The translations under genes and the position numbers were made by a program. Positions 47,204-59,760 of a stretch of DNA of 64,000 bases are shown here, in pieces (the stretch's first letter is position 1; every line of letters begins with the position of its first letter). The DNA lies in assembly GCA_013076295.1 (NCBI GenBank), contig RQOL01000546.1, positions 110,270 through 174,269 of the forward strand, given 5' to 3'. The stretch is from Sanderia malayensis (taxonomy: Eukaryota; Cnidaria; Scyphozoa; Semaeostomeae; Pelagiidae). The notes beneath the pieces are model-generated. The model ran no database searches and was not told the origin of the DNA. It saw only the letters and a list, made by a program, of their open reading frames with translations.

Positions 47204-50200
47204 GTTCAAACTGGTTGAACCTACTTCAATATGTGTGAGCCTAGTTCAATATGTTTGAACCTAGTTCAATATGGTTGAACCTAGTTCAAAATGGTTGAAC
47301 CTAGTTCAATATTGTTGAACCTAGTTCAATATGTTTAAATCTAGTTAAATATGGTTGAACCTAGTTCAATATGGTTGAACCTAGTTAGCTATGGTTGAGC
47401 CTAGTTCAACATGTTTGATCCTGGTTCAATATGGTTGAACCTAGTTCAATATGTTTGGACTTAATTCCATATGGCTAAACCTAGTTCGATATGTTTGAAC
47501 TTGGTTCAATATGGTTGAGCCTAGTTCAATATGGTTGAACCTAGTTCAATATGTTTGAACTTTGTTCAACATGGCTGAACCTTGTTCAATATGGTAGAGC
47601 TTAATTCCATATGGCTAAACCTAGTTCAATATGTTTGAACCTAGCTCAATATGGTTGAACCCAGCTCACAATGGTTGAACCTAGTTCAACATGTCTGAAC
47701 CTAGTTCGAAATGTTTGAACCTCGTTCAATATGGTTAAACCTAATTCAATATGCTTGAACCTTGTTCAACATGGCTGAACCTTGTTCAATACGGTTGGAC
47801 TTAATTCCATATGTCTGAACCTAGTTCAATATGTTTGAACCTATTTCAATATGGTTGAACCTAGTTCAAAATGATTGAACCTACTTCAGTATATTTGAAC
47901 CTAGTTCAATATGGTTGAACCTAGTTCAATATGTTTGAACCTAGTACAATAGGGTTGAAACTAATTCAATATGTTTGAACCTAGTTCAATATGGTTGAAG
48001 CCAGTTCAACATGGTTGGACGTCTTTCTATATGGCTAAACCTAGTTCAATATGTTTGAACCTAGTTCAATATGTTTAAACCTAGTTAGATATGGTTGAAC
48101 TTAATTCCATATGGCTAAACCTAGTTCAATATGTTTGAACCCAACTCAATATGGTTGAACCTAGTTAACTATGGTTGAACCAAGTTCAACATGTTCGATC
48201 CTGGTTCAATATGGTTGAACCTAGTTCAATGTGGTTGAACTTACTTCCATATAGCTAAACATAGTTCAATATGTTTGAACCTAGCTCAAAATGGTTGAAC
48301 CCAGTTCACTATGGTTGAAACTAATTCAACATGTCTGAACCTAGTTCAATATGTTTGATCCTTGTTCAACATGGCTGAACCCTGTTCAATATGGTTGGAC
48401 TTAATTCCATATGTCTGAACCTAGTTCAAAATGTTTGAACCTAGTTCAATATGGTTGAACCTAGTTCAATATGGTTGAACTTAATTCCATATGGCTAAAC
48501 CTAGTTCAATATGTTCGAACCTAGCTCAATATGGTTGAACCCAGTTCACTATGGTTGATCCTAGTGCAACATGTCTGAACATAGTTTAAAATGTTTGAAC
48601 TTAGTTCAATATGGCTGAACCTAGTTCACAATGGTTGAACCTAATCCAATATGTTTGAACCTAGTTTAATATATTTGAACCTATTTCAATATGGTTGAAC
48701 TTATTTCCATATGTCTGAACATAGTTGAATATGGTTGAACCTGGTTCAATATGGTTGAACCTAGCTCAATATGGTTGAACCTAGTTCAAAATGGTTGAAC
48801 CTAGTTCAAAATGGTTGAACTCAGCTCAATATGATTGAGCCTAGTTCAACATGTTTGAACCTAGTTCAATATAATTGAACCTAGTTCAAAATGTTTGAAC
48901 CTAGTTCAATATGGTTGGACCTAGTTCAATATGATTGAACCTAGTTGAATATGGTTGAACCTAGTTCAATGTATGTGATCCTAGTTCAATATGTTTTAAC
49001 CTAGTTCAATATTGTTGAACCTTGTTCAACATGGCTGAATCTTGTTCAATATGGTTGGACGTAATTCCATATGTCTGAACCCAGTTCAAAATGTTTGGAA
49101 CTAGTTCAATATGGTTGAACCTAGTTCAATATGGTTGAACCTAATCCAATGTGTTTGAACCTAGTTCAATATGTTTGAACCTAGTTCAGTGTGGTTGAAC
49201 CTAGTTCAATATGGTTGAACTTATTTCCATATGTCTGAACCTAGTTGAATATGTTTGAACCTAGTTCAATGTGGTTGAACCTAGTTCAATATGGTTGAAC
49301 TTATTTCCATATGTCTGAACCTAGTTGAATATGGTTGAACCTAGGTCAATGTGTGTGATCCTAGTTCAATATGTTTTAACCTAGTTCAATATTGTTGAAC
49401 CTAGCTCAAAATGGTTGAAACTAGTTCAATATGTTTGAACCGAGTTCAATATGTTTAAACCTAGCTAAATATGCTTGGACCTAGTTCAATATGGTTGAAC
49501 TTAATTCCATATGGCTAAACCTAGTTCAATTGGTTTGAACCTAGTTCAATATGTTTGAACCTAGTTCAATATGTTTAAACCTAGTTAAATATGGTTGAAC
49601 TTAATTCCATATGGCAAAACCTAGTTCAATATGTTTGAACCTAGCTCAATATGGTTGAACCTAGTTAACTATGGTTTATCCTAGTGCAACATGTCTGAAC
49701 ATAGTTTAAAATGTTTGAACCTAGTTCAATATGGCTGAACCTAGTTCATAATGGTTGAACCTAATCCAATATGTTTGAACCTAGTTTAATATATTTGAAC
49801 CTATTTCAATATGGTTGAACTTATTTCCATATGTCTGAACCTAGTTGAATATGGTTGAACCTGGTTCAATATGGTTGAACCTAGTTCATTTTGTGTGAGC
49901 CTAGTTCAAAATGGCTGAACCTAGTTCAATATGGTTGAACCTAGTTCGACATGATTGAACCTAGTTCCATATGTTTGAGCCTAGTTCAATATGGTTGAGC
50001 CTAGTTCCATTAGAGGGGACTAAATTCCATTTGGCTAAACCTAGTTCAATATGTTTGAACCTAGTTCAATATGATGGAAACTAGTTCAATATGTTTCAAC
50101 CTAGTTGAATATGTTTGAACCTAGTTCAATATAGTTGAAACTAGTTCCATATAGTTGAACCTAGTTCAAAATGGTTGAACCTAGTTCAATATGCCTGAAC

Positions 50201-53200
50201 CTAGTTCAATATGTTTCAACCTAGTTCCAAATGTGTTTAAACCTAGTTCAATGTTGTTGAACCTAGTTCAATATGGTTGGACGTAATTCCATATGGCTAA
50301 GCCTAGCTCAATATGTTGGAACCTAGCTCAATATGTTTGAAAATAGTTCAATATCGTTGAACCTAGTTCAATATGGTTGGACTTCATTCCATATGGCTAA
50401 ACCTAGTTCAATATGTTTGAAGATAGTTCAATATGGCTGAACCTAGTTCAATTTGGCTCAACCTAGTTCGATATGTTTGAACCTAGTTCAATATGGTTGA
50501 GCCTGCTTCAAAATGGTTGAACCTAGTTCAATATGTTTGAACCTAGTTCAATGTGTTTGAACATAGTTCTTCATGGTTGAACATATTTCCATATGGCTAA
50601 ACCTAGTTCAATTTGTTTGAACCTAGATCAATATGGTTGAACCTAGTTCAATTTGGCTCAACCTAGTTCGATATGTTTGATCCCAGTTCAATAAGGTTGA
50701 GCCTAGTTCAATATGGTTGAACCTGGTTCAATATGTTTGAAGATAGTTCAATGTGGTTGAACCTAGTTCAATATGGTTGAACCAAGTTCAATATGCCTGA
50801 ACCTAGTTCAATATGTTTGAACCTAGTTCAAAATGGTTGAACCTAGTTCAATATGTGTGAGCCTAGTTCAATATGTTTGAGCCTAGTTCAATATGGTTGA
50901 ACCTAGTTCAAAATGTTTGAACCTAGTTCAATATGGTTGAACATAGTTCGACATGATTGAACCTAGTTCCGTATGTTTGAGCCTAGTTCAATATGGTTGA
51001 GCCTAGTTCCATTAGAGGGGACTTAATTCCATATGGCTAAACCTAGTTCAATATGTTTGAACCTAGTTCAATATGATGGAAACTAATTCAATATGTTTGA
51101 ACCTAGTTGAATATGTTTGAACCTAGTTCAATATAGTTGAAACTACTTCCATATAGTTGAACCTAGTTCAAAATGGTTGAACCTTGTTCAATATGCCTGA
51201 ACCTAGTTCAATATGTTTGAACCTAGTTCAATATGTTCAAACCTAGTTCAATGTGGTTGAACCTAGTTCAATATGGTAGGACTTAATTCCATATGGCTAA
51301 GCCTAGTTCAGTATGTTGGAACCTAGCTCAATATGGTTGAACTTAGTTCAATATGGCTCAACCTAGTTCAACATGTTTGAGCCTCTTTCAATATGGTTGA
51401 ACCTAGTTAAATATGGTTGAATTTAATTCCATATGGCTAAACCTAGTTCAATATGTTTGAAACTAATTCAATATGTTTGAACCTAGTTCAATATGGTTGA
51501 ACCTAGTTCAATATGGTTGGACTTCATTCCATATGGCTAAACCTAGTTCAATATGTTTGAAGATAGTTCAATATGGCTGAACCTAGTTCAATTTGGCTCA
51601 ACCTAGTTCGATATGTTTGAACCTAGTTCAATATGGTTGAGCCTGGTTCAATATGGTTGAACCTAGTTCAATATGTTTGAACCTAGTTCAATGTGTTTGA
51701 ACCTAGTTCTACATGGTTGAACAAATTTCCATATGTCTGAACCTAGTTGAATATGGTTGAGCCTAGTTCCATTACAGGGGACTTAATTCCATATGGCTAA
51801 ACCTAGTTCAATATGTTTGAACCTAGTTCAATATGATGGAAACTAGTTCAATACGTTTGAACCTAGTTGAATATGTTTGAACCTAGTTCAATATAGTTGA
51901 AACTAGTTCCATATAGTTGAACCAAGTTCCATATAGTTGAACCTAGTTCAAAATGGTTGAACCTAGTTCAATATGCCTGAACCTAGTTCAATATGTATGA
52001 ACCTAGTTCAATATGTTCAAACCTAGTGCAATGGGGCTGAACCTAGTTCAATATGGTTGGACTTAATTCCATATGGCTAAACCTAGTTCAATATGTTTGA
52101 AACTAATTCAATATGTTTGAAACTAATTCAATATGGTTGAACCTAGTTCAATATGGTTGGAATTCATTCCATATGGCTAAACCTAGTTCAATATGTTTGA
52201 AGATAGTTCAATATGGCCGAACCTAGTTCAATTTGGCTCAACCTAGTTCGATATGTTTGAACCTAGTTCAATATGGTTGAGCCTGGTTCAATATGGTTGA
52301 ACCTAGTTCAATATGTTTGAACCTAGTTCAATGTGTTTGAACCTAGTTCTATATGGTTGAACATATTTCCATATGTCTGAACATAGTTGAATATGTTGGA
52401 GCCTAGTTCAATTTGGTTGAACCTACTTCAATATGGCTCAACCTAGTTCAACATGTTTGAGCCTCTTTCAATATGGTTGAACATAAATAAATATGGTTGA
52501 ATTTAATTCCATATGGCTAACCCTAGTTCAATATGCCTGAACCCAGTACAATATGGTTTAAAATATTTCAATATGTTTGAACCTAGTTCAATATGGTTGA
52601 ACCTAGTTCAATATGGTTTGACTTCATTCCATATGGCTAAACCTAGTTCAATTTGTTTGAACCTAGCTCAATATGGTGGAACCTAGTTCAATTTGGCTCA
52701 ACCTAGTTCGATATGTTTGAACCTAGTTCAATGAGGTTGAGCCTAGTTCTATATGGTTGAACCTGGTTCAATATGTTTGAACATAGTTCAATGTGGTTGA
52801 ACCTAGTTCATTATGGTTGAACCAAGTTCAATATGCCTGTACCTAGTTCAATATGTTTGAACCTAGTTCGATATGTGTGAGCCTAGTTCAATATGTTTGA
52901 GCCTAGTTCAATATGGTTGAACCTAGTTCGAAATGGTTGAACCTAGTTCCGTATGTTTGCGCCTAGTTCAATATGGTTGAACCTAGTTCCATTAGGGTGG
53001 ACTTGATTCTATATGGCTAAACCTAGTTCAATATGGTTGAACTTATTTCCATATGTCTGAACCTAGTTGAATATGTTTGAACCTAGTTCAAAATGGTTGA
53101 ACCTAGTTCAAAATGGCTGAACCTAGTTCAATATGGTTGAACCTAGTTCAATATAGTTGAAACTAGTTCCATATAGTTGAACCTAGTTCAAAATTGTTGA

Positions 53201-54143
53201 ACCTAGTTCAATATGCCTGAACCTAGTTCAATATGTGTGAACCTAGTTCAATATGTTCAAACCTAGTGCAATGTGGTTGAACCTAGTTCAATATGGTTGG
53301 ACTTAATTCCATATGGCTAAGCCTAGTTCAATATGTTGGAACCTAGCTCAATATGTTTGAACTTAGTTCAATATGGCTCAACCTAGTTCAACATGTTTGA
53401 GCCTCTTTCAATATGGTTGAACCTAGTTAAATATGGTTTAATTTAATTCCATATGGCTAAACCTAGTTCAATATGTTTGAAACTAATTCAATATATGTGA
53501 ACCTAGTTCAATATGGTTGAACCTAGTTCAATATGGTTGGACTTCATTCCATATGGCTAAACCTAGTTCAATATGTTTGAATATAGTTCAATATGGCTGA
53601 ACCTAGTTCAATTTGGCTCAACCTAGTTCGATATGTTTGAACCTAGTTCAATATGGTTGAGCCTGGTTCAATATGGTTGAACCTAGTTCAATATGTTTGA
53701 ACCTAGTTCAATGTGGTTGAACCTAGTTCAATATGGTTGAACTTAATTCCATATGCCTAAACCTAGTTCAATATGTTTGAACCTAGCTCAATATGGTTGA
53801 ACCTAGTTCAATATGGTTGAACCTAGTTCGACATTATTGAACCTAGTTCCGTATGTTTGAGCCTAGTTCAATATGGTTGAGCCTAGTTCCATTAGAGGGG
53901 ACTTAATTCCATATGGCTAAACCTAGTTCAATATGTTTGAACCTAGTTCAATATGATGGAAACTAGTTCAATATGTTTGAACCTAGTTGAATATGTTAGA
54001 ACCTAGTTCAATATAGTTGAAACTAGTTCCATATAGTTGAACCTGGTTCAAAATGGTTGAACCTAGTTCAATATGCCTGAACCTAGTTCAATATGTTTGA
54101 ACCTAGTTCAATATGTTCAAACCTAGTTCAATGTGGTTGAACC
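47204..54143. repeat. 20-bp satellite array between the two composite transposons
   Basis: Regular 20-bp monomers with few indels. Repeated series are visible, for example GCCTCTTTCAATATGG and following variants at about 51380 and 53400, 2020 bp (101 monomers) apart. No gene is seen. Confidence 0.96.
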
Positions 54144-54145
54144 TA

Positions 54146-54399
54146 CAATCCTCGCCATAAGGTGTGAGACAGTTAAAAAATTTCTCATATGTCCCGAAAA
54201 AAACAGACCCCCCTCCCCCTATTCAGTGTTGAGGATGTTTAGAAAGTGTTTTTAGCACTCCCTGATAAACCTGTCCATCAAAAATAACAACATTGATTTG
54301 GGGGGAGGGGAATGGCTCGGTATTTTCCAAAAATATTATGTTTCTCATTGAAAAGTGACGCAAATTTTTCAATGTCTCAAGACCTTTTGTCAATGATTG
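54146..54399 (-). repeat. A module, inverted copy (plus-strand left)
   Basis: 254 bp, starting CAATCCTCGCCATAAGG and ending TTTTGTCAATGATTG on the plus strand. The C- and G-rich blocks are present. Confidence 0.85.
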
Positions 54400-54750
54400 T
54401 CTTTGGTGAAAATTCCTAAATATAAGGCGAGCATGCCCGATTTTGTCTACTGTGGGTAATTTCAACCTGCTGAGTTCGAATATGGTGCTCAAAATGGTGT
54501 AACTAATGTCGATTAGCTTTTGTGACGTCACACATTTTGAAAACGAGGCTGCTTCTCTTTGAGTACATTATTGCGTTGAAAAAGGTCTGTTAGGCATTTG
54601 TGTTTATAGATAATATACAATTGTGCTTGAACAAGTCACATCATAACTTTTTTCTATTCTCGTCTGTGTTCAGATACAAAATTGATGCCACACATATGTT
54701 TAAAATTAAAGTACTCCAGCAAAGTGCAGCGCTGCGCCAAGCTTGTGGGA

Positions 54751-54977
54751 TAAAGTAAGAATGCATAATTTCTCCATCTCTTCCCCATCCTGATGTTTCT
54801 CTTGACTACACACCCGATGAGCCACACTCACGCGAGATTCGTTTGAGTAAAAGCCTCCACAACAGACTTTCCAAATGATTTCCTGCTGGGAAACTTCGTC
54901 AAATCTGCCCTACTGTACGTTATTAGATACCTATTGCGCAAAACCGTAAATTTCAATTCGAAATCACCGTGATCCAT
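54751..54977 (-). pseudogene. Rep-like N-terminal fossil, inverted copy
   Basis: The ATG complement lies at 54975-54977. Same RYLITYSRAD segment, and same stop and frame change before VCSQEKHQDG as copy 1. Preserved in all three B copies, so the damage predates their spread. Confidence 0.68.
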
Positions 54978-55219
54978 TAAAAAAAAAACAGTTGCAACGC
55001 ACACAAATTATTTGGCTGTTCTGAGAAATGCAAGTTTTGTTTGAGAGAACATGCACTGATGCAGTGCCAAATAAACAAACAGACAGTGGAATATCACCCC
55101 TGTTGAGCATGACAGTTTAATTTTAGAATCCTAAGGTCATTTCAATCAGTGACACATACTAAACGTCCATAACGTGGCACCACCCACCATGTTGAATACT
55201 TGGAATCGTGGCAACAATG

Positions 55220-55431
55220 CACGGTTAACGGACGATTAACGGACGGATAACACTATGGTCTATAGTTATTCAGTACTAAATTTGACGAATAACACGGTTA
55301 ACGGCATATTCTTATAAATATTATCACTAATATTTTAAAATAATTGCCGTTAACCGTGTTAATCGTTAAATTTAGTACTGAATAACTATAGACCATGGTG
55401 TTATCCGTCCGTTAATCGTCCGTTAACCGTG
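55220..55431. repeat. TTAACGG palindrome, inverted copy
   Basis: 212 bp, same arms and iterated TTAACGG motifs as 22353-22564. Confidence 0.85.
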
Positions 55432-55433
55432 TA

Positions 55434-55563
55434 TTATTCGTTGGCCAGACTAATTGTTTTGTCTATTTTCCACTTTGGTATTCTGTTCATTTTCAATGAT
55501 TCTATCCTGAAACTCCTGCTTTGACAATCTCGTGATATTGTGTTGCACAGCATCTTTTTCTAA
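55434..55563 (-). pseudogene. Tc1-type transposase C-terminal fossil, inverted copy
   Basis: Stop codon complement at 55434-55436. Same relic as 22219-22350 with a 2-base deletion in the middle (near 55490), so the frame is broken. Confidence 0.65.
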
Positions 55564-55698
55564 TTGTTTTTGTCACAAAAGCTAATCAACATTAGTTACA
55601 CCATTTTGAACACCAGATTCGAACTCAGCGGGTTGAAATTGCCCACAGTAGATAAAATCGGGCATGCTCGCCTTATATTTAGGAATTTTCACCAAAGA

Positions 55699-55951
55699 CA
55701 ATCCTCGCCATAAGGTGTGAGACAGTTAAAAAATTTCTCATATGTCCCGAAAAAAACAGACCCCCCTCCCCCTATTCAGTGTTGAGGATGTTTAGAAAGT
55801 GTTTTTAGCACTCCCTGATAACCTGTCCATCAAAAATAACAACATTGATTTGGGGGGAGGGGAATGGCTCGGTATTTTCCAAAAATATTATGTTTCTCAT
55901 TGAAAAGTGACGCAAATTTTTCAATGTCTCAAGACCTTTTGTCAATGATTG
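55699..55951 (-). repeat. A module, inverted copy (plus-strand right)
   Basis: 253 bp, nearly identical to 54146-54399, ending TCAATGATTG against the right TA. Confidence 0.85.
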
Positions 55952-56043
55952 TAGTTCAATATGGTTGGACTTAATTCCATATGGCTAAGCCTAGCTCAAT
56001 ATGTTGGAACTTAGCTCAATATGTTTGAACCTAGTTCAATATG

Positions 56044-59000
56044 GTTGAACCTAGTTCAATATGGTTGGACTTCATTCCATATGGCTAAACCTGGTTCAAT
56101 ATGTTTGAAGATAGTTCAATATGGCTGAACCTAGTTCAAATTGGCTGAGCCTAGTTCGATATGTTTGAACCTAGTTCAATATGGTTGAGCCTGGTTCAAT
56201 ATGGTTGAACCTAGTTCAATATGGTTGAACCTAGTTCAATATGTTTGAACCTAGTTCAATGTGTTTGAACCTAGTTCTATATGGTTGAACATATTTCCAT
56301 ATGTCTGAACATATTTGAATATGTTGGAGCCTAGTTCAATATGGTTGAACCTACTTCAATATGGCTCAACCTAGTTCAACATGTTTGAGCCTCTTTCAAT
56401 ATGGTTGAACATAAATAAATATGGTTGAATTTAATTCCATATGGCTAACCCTAGTTCAATATGCTTGAACCCAGTACAATATGGTTTAAAATATTTCAAT
56501 ATGTTTGAACCTAGTTCAATATGGTTGAACCTAGTTCAATATGTTTGAACCTAGTTCAATGTGTTTGAACCTAGTTCTATATGGTTGAACATATTTCCAT
56601 ATGTCTGAACATAGTTGAATATGTTGGATCCTAGTTCAATATGTTTGAACCTAATTCAATATGTTTAAACCTAGTTCAATATGGTGGAACCTAGTTCAAT
56701 ATGGTTGGACTTCATTCCATATGGCTAAACCTAGTTCAATATGTTTGAAGATAGTTCAATATGGCTGAACCTAGTTCAATTTGGCTCAAGCTAGTTCGAT
56801 ATGTTTGAACCTAGTTCAATATGGTTGAGCCTGGTTCAATATGGTTGAACCTAGTTCAATATGTTTCAACCTAGTTCAATGTGGTTGAACCTAGTTCAAT
56901 ATGGTTGAACTTAATTCCATATGCATAAACCTAGTTCAATATGTTTGAACCTAGCTCAATATGGTTGAACCTAGTTCAATATGGTTGAATCTAGTTCAAA
57001 ATGTGTGAGCCTAGTTCAATATGTTTGAACCTAGCTCAATGTGTTTGAACCTAGTTCAAAATGGCTGAACCTAGTTCAATATGGTTGAACCTAGTTCGAC
57101 ATGATTGAACCTAGTCCGTATGTTTGAGACTAGTTCAATATGGTTGAGCTAGTTCATTAGAGGGGACTTAATTCCATATGGCTAAACCTAGTTCAATATG
57201 TTTGAACCTAGTTCAATATGATGGAAACTAGTTCAATATGTTTGAACCTAGTTGAATATGTTTGAACCTAGTTCAATATAGTTGAAACTAGTTCCATATA
57301 GTTGAACCTAGTTCAAAATTGTTGAACCTAGTTCAATATGCCTGAACCTAGTTCAATATGTATGAACCTAGTTCAATATGTTCAAACCTAGTGCAATGTG
57401 GTTGAACCTAGTTCAATATGGTTGGACTTAATTCCATATGGCTAAGCCTAGTTCAATATGTTGGAACCTAGCTCAATATGGTTGAACTTAGTTCAATATG
57501 GCTCAACCTAGTTCAACATGTTTGAGCCTTTTTCAATATGGTTGAGCCTAGTTAAATATGGTTGAATTTAATTCCATATGGCTAAACCTAGTTCAATATG
57601 TTTGAAACTAATTCAATATGTGTGAACCTAGTTCAATATGGTTGAACCTAGTTCAATATGGTTGGACTTCATTCCATATGGCTAAACCTAGTTCAATATG
57701 TTTGAAGATAGTTCAATATGGTTGAACCTAGTTCGAAATGGTTGAACCTAGTTCCGTATGTTTGCGCCTAGTTCAATATGGTTGAACCTAGTTCCATTAG
57801 GGTGGACTTAATTCCATATGGCTAAACCTAGTTCAATATGGTTGAACTTATTTCCATATGTCTGAACCCAGTTGAATATGTTTGAACCTAGTTCAAAATG
57901 GTTGAACCTAGTTCAAAATGGCTGAACCTAGTTCAATATGGTTGATCCTAGCTCGACATGATTGAACCTAGTTCCGTATGTTTGAGCCTAGTTCAATATG
58001 TTCAAACCTAGTTCAATTTGGCTCAACCTAGTTCGATATGTTTGAACCTAGTTCAATATGGTTGAGCCTGGTTCAATATGGTTGAACCTAGTTCAATATG
58101 TTTGAACCTAGTTCAATATGGTTGAACCTAGTTCGAAATGGTTGAACCTAGTTCCGTATGTTTGCGCCTAGTTCAATATGGTTGAACCTAGTTCCATTAG
58201 GGTGGACTTAATTCCATATGGCTAAACCTAGTTCAATATGGTTGAACTTATTGCCATATGTCTGAACCAAGTTGAATATGTTTGAACCTAGTTCAAAATG
58301 GTTGAACCTAGTTCAAAATGGCTGAACCTAGTTCAATATGGTTGATCCTAGTTCGACATGATTGAACCTAGTTCCGTATGTTTGAGCCTAGTTCAATATG
58401 TTCAAACCTAGTTCAATTTGGCTCAACCTAGTTCGATATGTTTGAACCTAGTTCAATATGGTTGAGCCTGGTTCAATATGGTTGAACCCAGTTCAATATG
58501 TTTGAACCTAGTTCAATGTGTTTGAACCTAGTTCTATATGGTTGAACATATTTCCAAATGTCTGAACCTAGTTGAATATGGTTGAGCCTAGTTCCATTAG
58601 AGGGGACTTAATTCCATATGGCTAAACCTAGTTCAATATGTTTGAAACTAATTCAATATGTGCGAACCTAGTTCAATATGGTTGAACCTAGTTCAATATG
58701 GTTGGACTTCATTCCATATGGCTAAACCTAGTTCAATATGTTTGAAGATAGTTCAATATGGCTGAACCTAGTTCAATTTGGCTCAACCTAGTTCGATATG
58801 TTTGAACCTAGTTCAATATGGTTGAGCCTGGTTCAATATGGTTGAACCTAGTTCAATATGTTTGAACCTAGTTCAATGTGGTTGAACCTAGTTCAATATG
58901 GTTGAACTTAATTCCATATGCATAAACCTAGTTCAATATGTTTGAACCTAGCTCAATATGGTTGAACCAGTTCAATTTGTTTGAACCTAGCTCAATATGG

Positions 59001-59760
59001 TTGAACCTAGTTCAATTTGGCTCAACCTAGTTCGATATGTTTGAACCTAGTTCAATGAGGTTGAGCCTTTTTCAATATGGTTGAACCTAGTTAAATATGG
59101 TTGAATTTAATTCCATATGGCTAAACCTAGTTCAATATGTTTGAAACTAATTCAATATGTGTGAACCTAGTTCAATATGGTTGAACCTAGTTCAATATGG
59201 TTGGACTTCATTCCATATTGCTAAACCTAGTTCAGTATGTTTGAAGATAGTTCAATATGGCTGAACCTAGTTCAATTTGGCTCAACCTAGTTCGATATGT
59301 TTGAACCTAGTTCAATATTGTTGAGCCTGGTTCAATATGGTTGAACCTAGTTCAATATGTTTGAACCTAGTTCAATGTGGTTGAACCTAGTTCAATATGG
59401 TTGAACCTAGTTCCATTAGGGTTGACTTAATTCCATATGGCTAAACCTAGCTCAATATGTTTCAACCTAGTTCAATATGATGGAATCTAGTTCAATGTGT
59501 TTTGAACCTTGTTCTATATGGTTGAACTTATTTGCATATGTCTGAACCTAGTTGAATATGTTGGAGCCTAGTTCAATATGGTTGAACCTTCTTCAATATG
59601 GCTCAACCTAGTTCAACATGTTTGAGCCTCTTTCAATATGGTTGAACCTAAATAAATATGGTTGAATTTAATTCCATATGGCTAAACCTAGCTCAATATG
59701 CTTGAACCCAGTACAATATGGTTAAAAAAATTTCAATATGTTTGAACCTAGTTCTATATG
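56044..59760. repeat. 3.72-kb higher-order unit, copy 1
   Basis: Matches 59761-63480 with an offset of 3717-3720 bp (about 186 monomers). I see roughly ten substitutions and a handful of 1-base indels, so identity is above 99%. Confidence 0.92.

Larger units (their letters stand above)
54400..55698 (-). mobile_element. B segment, inverted copy
   Basis: 1299 bp, with TCTTTGGTGAAAATTCC at its plus-strand left end and GGAATTTTCACCAAAGA at its right end. It retains the intact TGACGTCA (about 54522-54532), the Rep relic, the palindrome and the transposase relic in the same relative order as the other copies. Confidence 0.82.
54146..55951 (-). mobile_element. Composite transposon A-B-A, single-unit inverted copy
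   Basis: 1806 bp between TA at 54144-54145 and TA at 55952-55953, in the same CCTAGTTC site as the other two. It is the reverse complement of one unit of 21833-25170: A 54146-54399, B 54400-55698, A 55699-55951. Few indels relative to consensus. This is the simplest complete form of the family and shows that A-B-A, rather than B alone, is the unit bounded by the target duplication. No intact gene. Confidence 0.87.
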